From Aptenodytes patagonicus (lineage: Eukaryota; Chordata; Aves; Sphenisciformes; Spheniscidae): a DNA stretch of 64,000 nt. Below, in pieces: positions 63,215-64,000 of this stretch. The stretch is taken from contig NC_134974.1 of NCBI RefSeq assembly GCF_965638725.1, positions 2,254,143 to 2,318,142 of the forward strand, written 5' to 3'. The position numbers and the translations under genes are program-made. Numbering within the stretch: the stretch's first letter is position 1; each line of letters starts with the position of its first letter. The notes beneath the pieces were generated by a model. The model was given only the letters and a program-made list of their open reading frames with translations. It did not search any database and was not told the DNA's origin.

Positions 63215-64000
63215 CAGCTACCCCAAAATCTATTGTTTTATTGTATAAAATCATACATACAAACCGCAGCGCCGTACGGCGATTTATCCTTTCAGCTTGG
63301 CATTTAATCACGTAGCCTGAACAAGGAGAACAACCCATTTTGGATGCCGAGAAAACCTGCATTTGTTCATTTTATCGCCCTCCGAGCGGGATCCGGAGAC
63401 TGAAAACCGGTGCCCAAGTTGCCAAAAACACAAGCCACGGAATATCGGGTTTTCCTTTTCCCTTCCGCCAGGGCGAATGGAAACATCTCAATCCCCCCCC
63501 CCCCCCCGATCCGTTTCAGAGCGGCTGCCGGCAGTAGCGAGGCATCCGAAACAGCTCGCGTACGACCGGGCGCCGCAGGACGGGAGAGCCGCAGCGAGTT
63601 TGGCTTAAAAAAGCATTAAAATCCCGACGCGCCAAACACTCGGAAGCGCGGCGAAAAGCAAAGAGCACCAGGCAGGGCACAAAAACCTGCCGGCGGAGGG
63701 GCTGGGAGGTTTCTCGGGAGTTCCCCTTCCTTGCGAGGTCAGGCCCTGGGATAAATCGCCGTCTCACGGGGCGGAACGCCACACGCCGGCGTGGAAGCGC
63801 TGGCAGGGAGACGTTCGACTCGGCGCTATTTCTAGGGCAAGTGATTAAATCCGAATACAAGGTCTAGATATTGCCAGCCGGGACAAAAAAAACCCAAAAC
63901 AAACCCAAAAACCAACTCCGCACCGTTTACAATCACATTTATAAACGCGTTAAACATTAATACTGTCGTGTAAAGAGGCTGCGTATAAAAAAATATATAA
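63215..64000 (-). other. 3' UTR of an unidentified minus-strand gene (LIX1L by synteny)
   Basis: On the minus strand an AATAAA (63237-63242) is preceded by about 750 bases of AT-richer unique sequence without a coding frame, typical of a 3' UTR entering from the right edge. In human, LIX1L lies directly upstream of RBM8A in the same orientation, so its 3' UTR is expected here. No coding residue is visible to prove it. Confidence 0.45.
63237..63242 (-). terminator. Polyadenylation signal AATAAA, right-edge minus-strand gene
   Basis: Minus-strand AATAAA in the stretch read on plus as TATTGTTTTATTGTATAAAA. It is followed downstream on the minus strand by GT/TG-rich sequence. Confidence 0.55.

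Noticed and set aside
63516-63860. 114-codon minus-strand frame near the right edge
   Set aside because: No similarity to LIX1L or any family I know. It lies in sequence that reads as 3' UTR.

Overview
The window looks like a piece of a gene-dense, GC-rich sauropsid chromosome, most likely a bird microchromosome. It has a CR1 LINE with a typical 3' end, very short introns, many poly-G/poly-C tracts and minisatellites, vertebrate spliced genes, and one 100-N scaffold gap (44623-44722). No species can be named from the sequence alone.

Region 1 (1-26 kb) has no recognisable coding gene. Its left end (1-7 kb) is full of minisatellites (1-320, 850-1100, 2035-2450, 4311-4965) and holds a purine-pyrimidine alternating tract (3005-3290). 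From about 6 to 17 kb the GC-rich background is broken by AT-richer, TAATTA-type islands that look like developmental enhancers or conserved non-coding elements; conservation cannot be tested here.

Region 2 (26-63 kb) carries a conserved vertebrate block that corresponds to human 1q21.1: HJV (+), TXNIP (+), POLR3GL (-), ANKRD34A (+), GNRHR2 (+), RBM8A (-), then the 3' end of an unidentified minus-strand gene at the right edge (LIX1L by synteny). All exons of HJV, TXNIP, POLR3GL, GNRHR2 and RBM8A could be assigned from splice sites, phase and family alignment from memory. The ANKRD34A coding sequence is a single exon. Relative to the human order as I recall it (ANKRD34A-LIX1L-RBM8A-GNRHR2), the last three genes are inverted as a block. 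The breakpoint interval between ANKRD34A and GNRHR2 is filled with minisatellite DNA (53.9-56.1 kb).

The genes are not one pathway. HJV is a GPI-anchored BMP co-receptor for iron sensing. TXNIP is the glucose-induced alpha-arrestin; its promoter keeps paired CCAAT boxes, a FOXO site, a ChoRE-like E-box pair and a TATA box. POLR3GL is a Pol III subunit, ANKRD34A a neuronal ankyrin protein, GNRHR2 a GnRH receptor with a C-terminal tail, and RBM8A (Y14) an exon-junction-complex core protein with a YY1-rich promoter.

Main points for a second look: TXNIP has four single-base indels that compensate in pairs, and POLR3GL has one, all within about 8 kb of the assembly gap. The TXNIP cysteine known to bind thioredoxin in human (C247) appears to be Ser here. 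HJV lacks the mammalian furin site. A 17-base motif (GGGGAAACTGAGGCACG) recurs about ten times with unrelated flanks. The RBM8A promoter has an 80-bp tandem duplication that multiplies YY1 sites.
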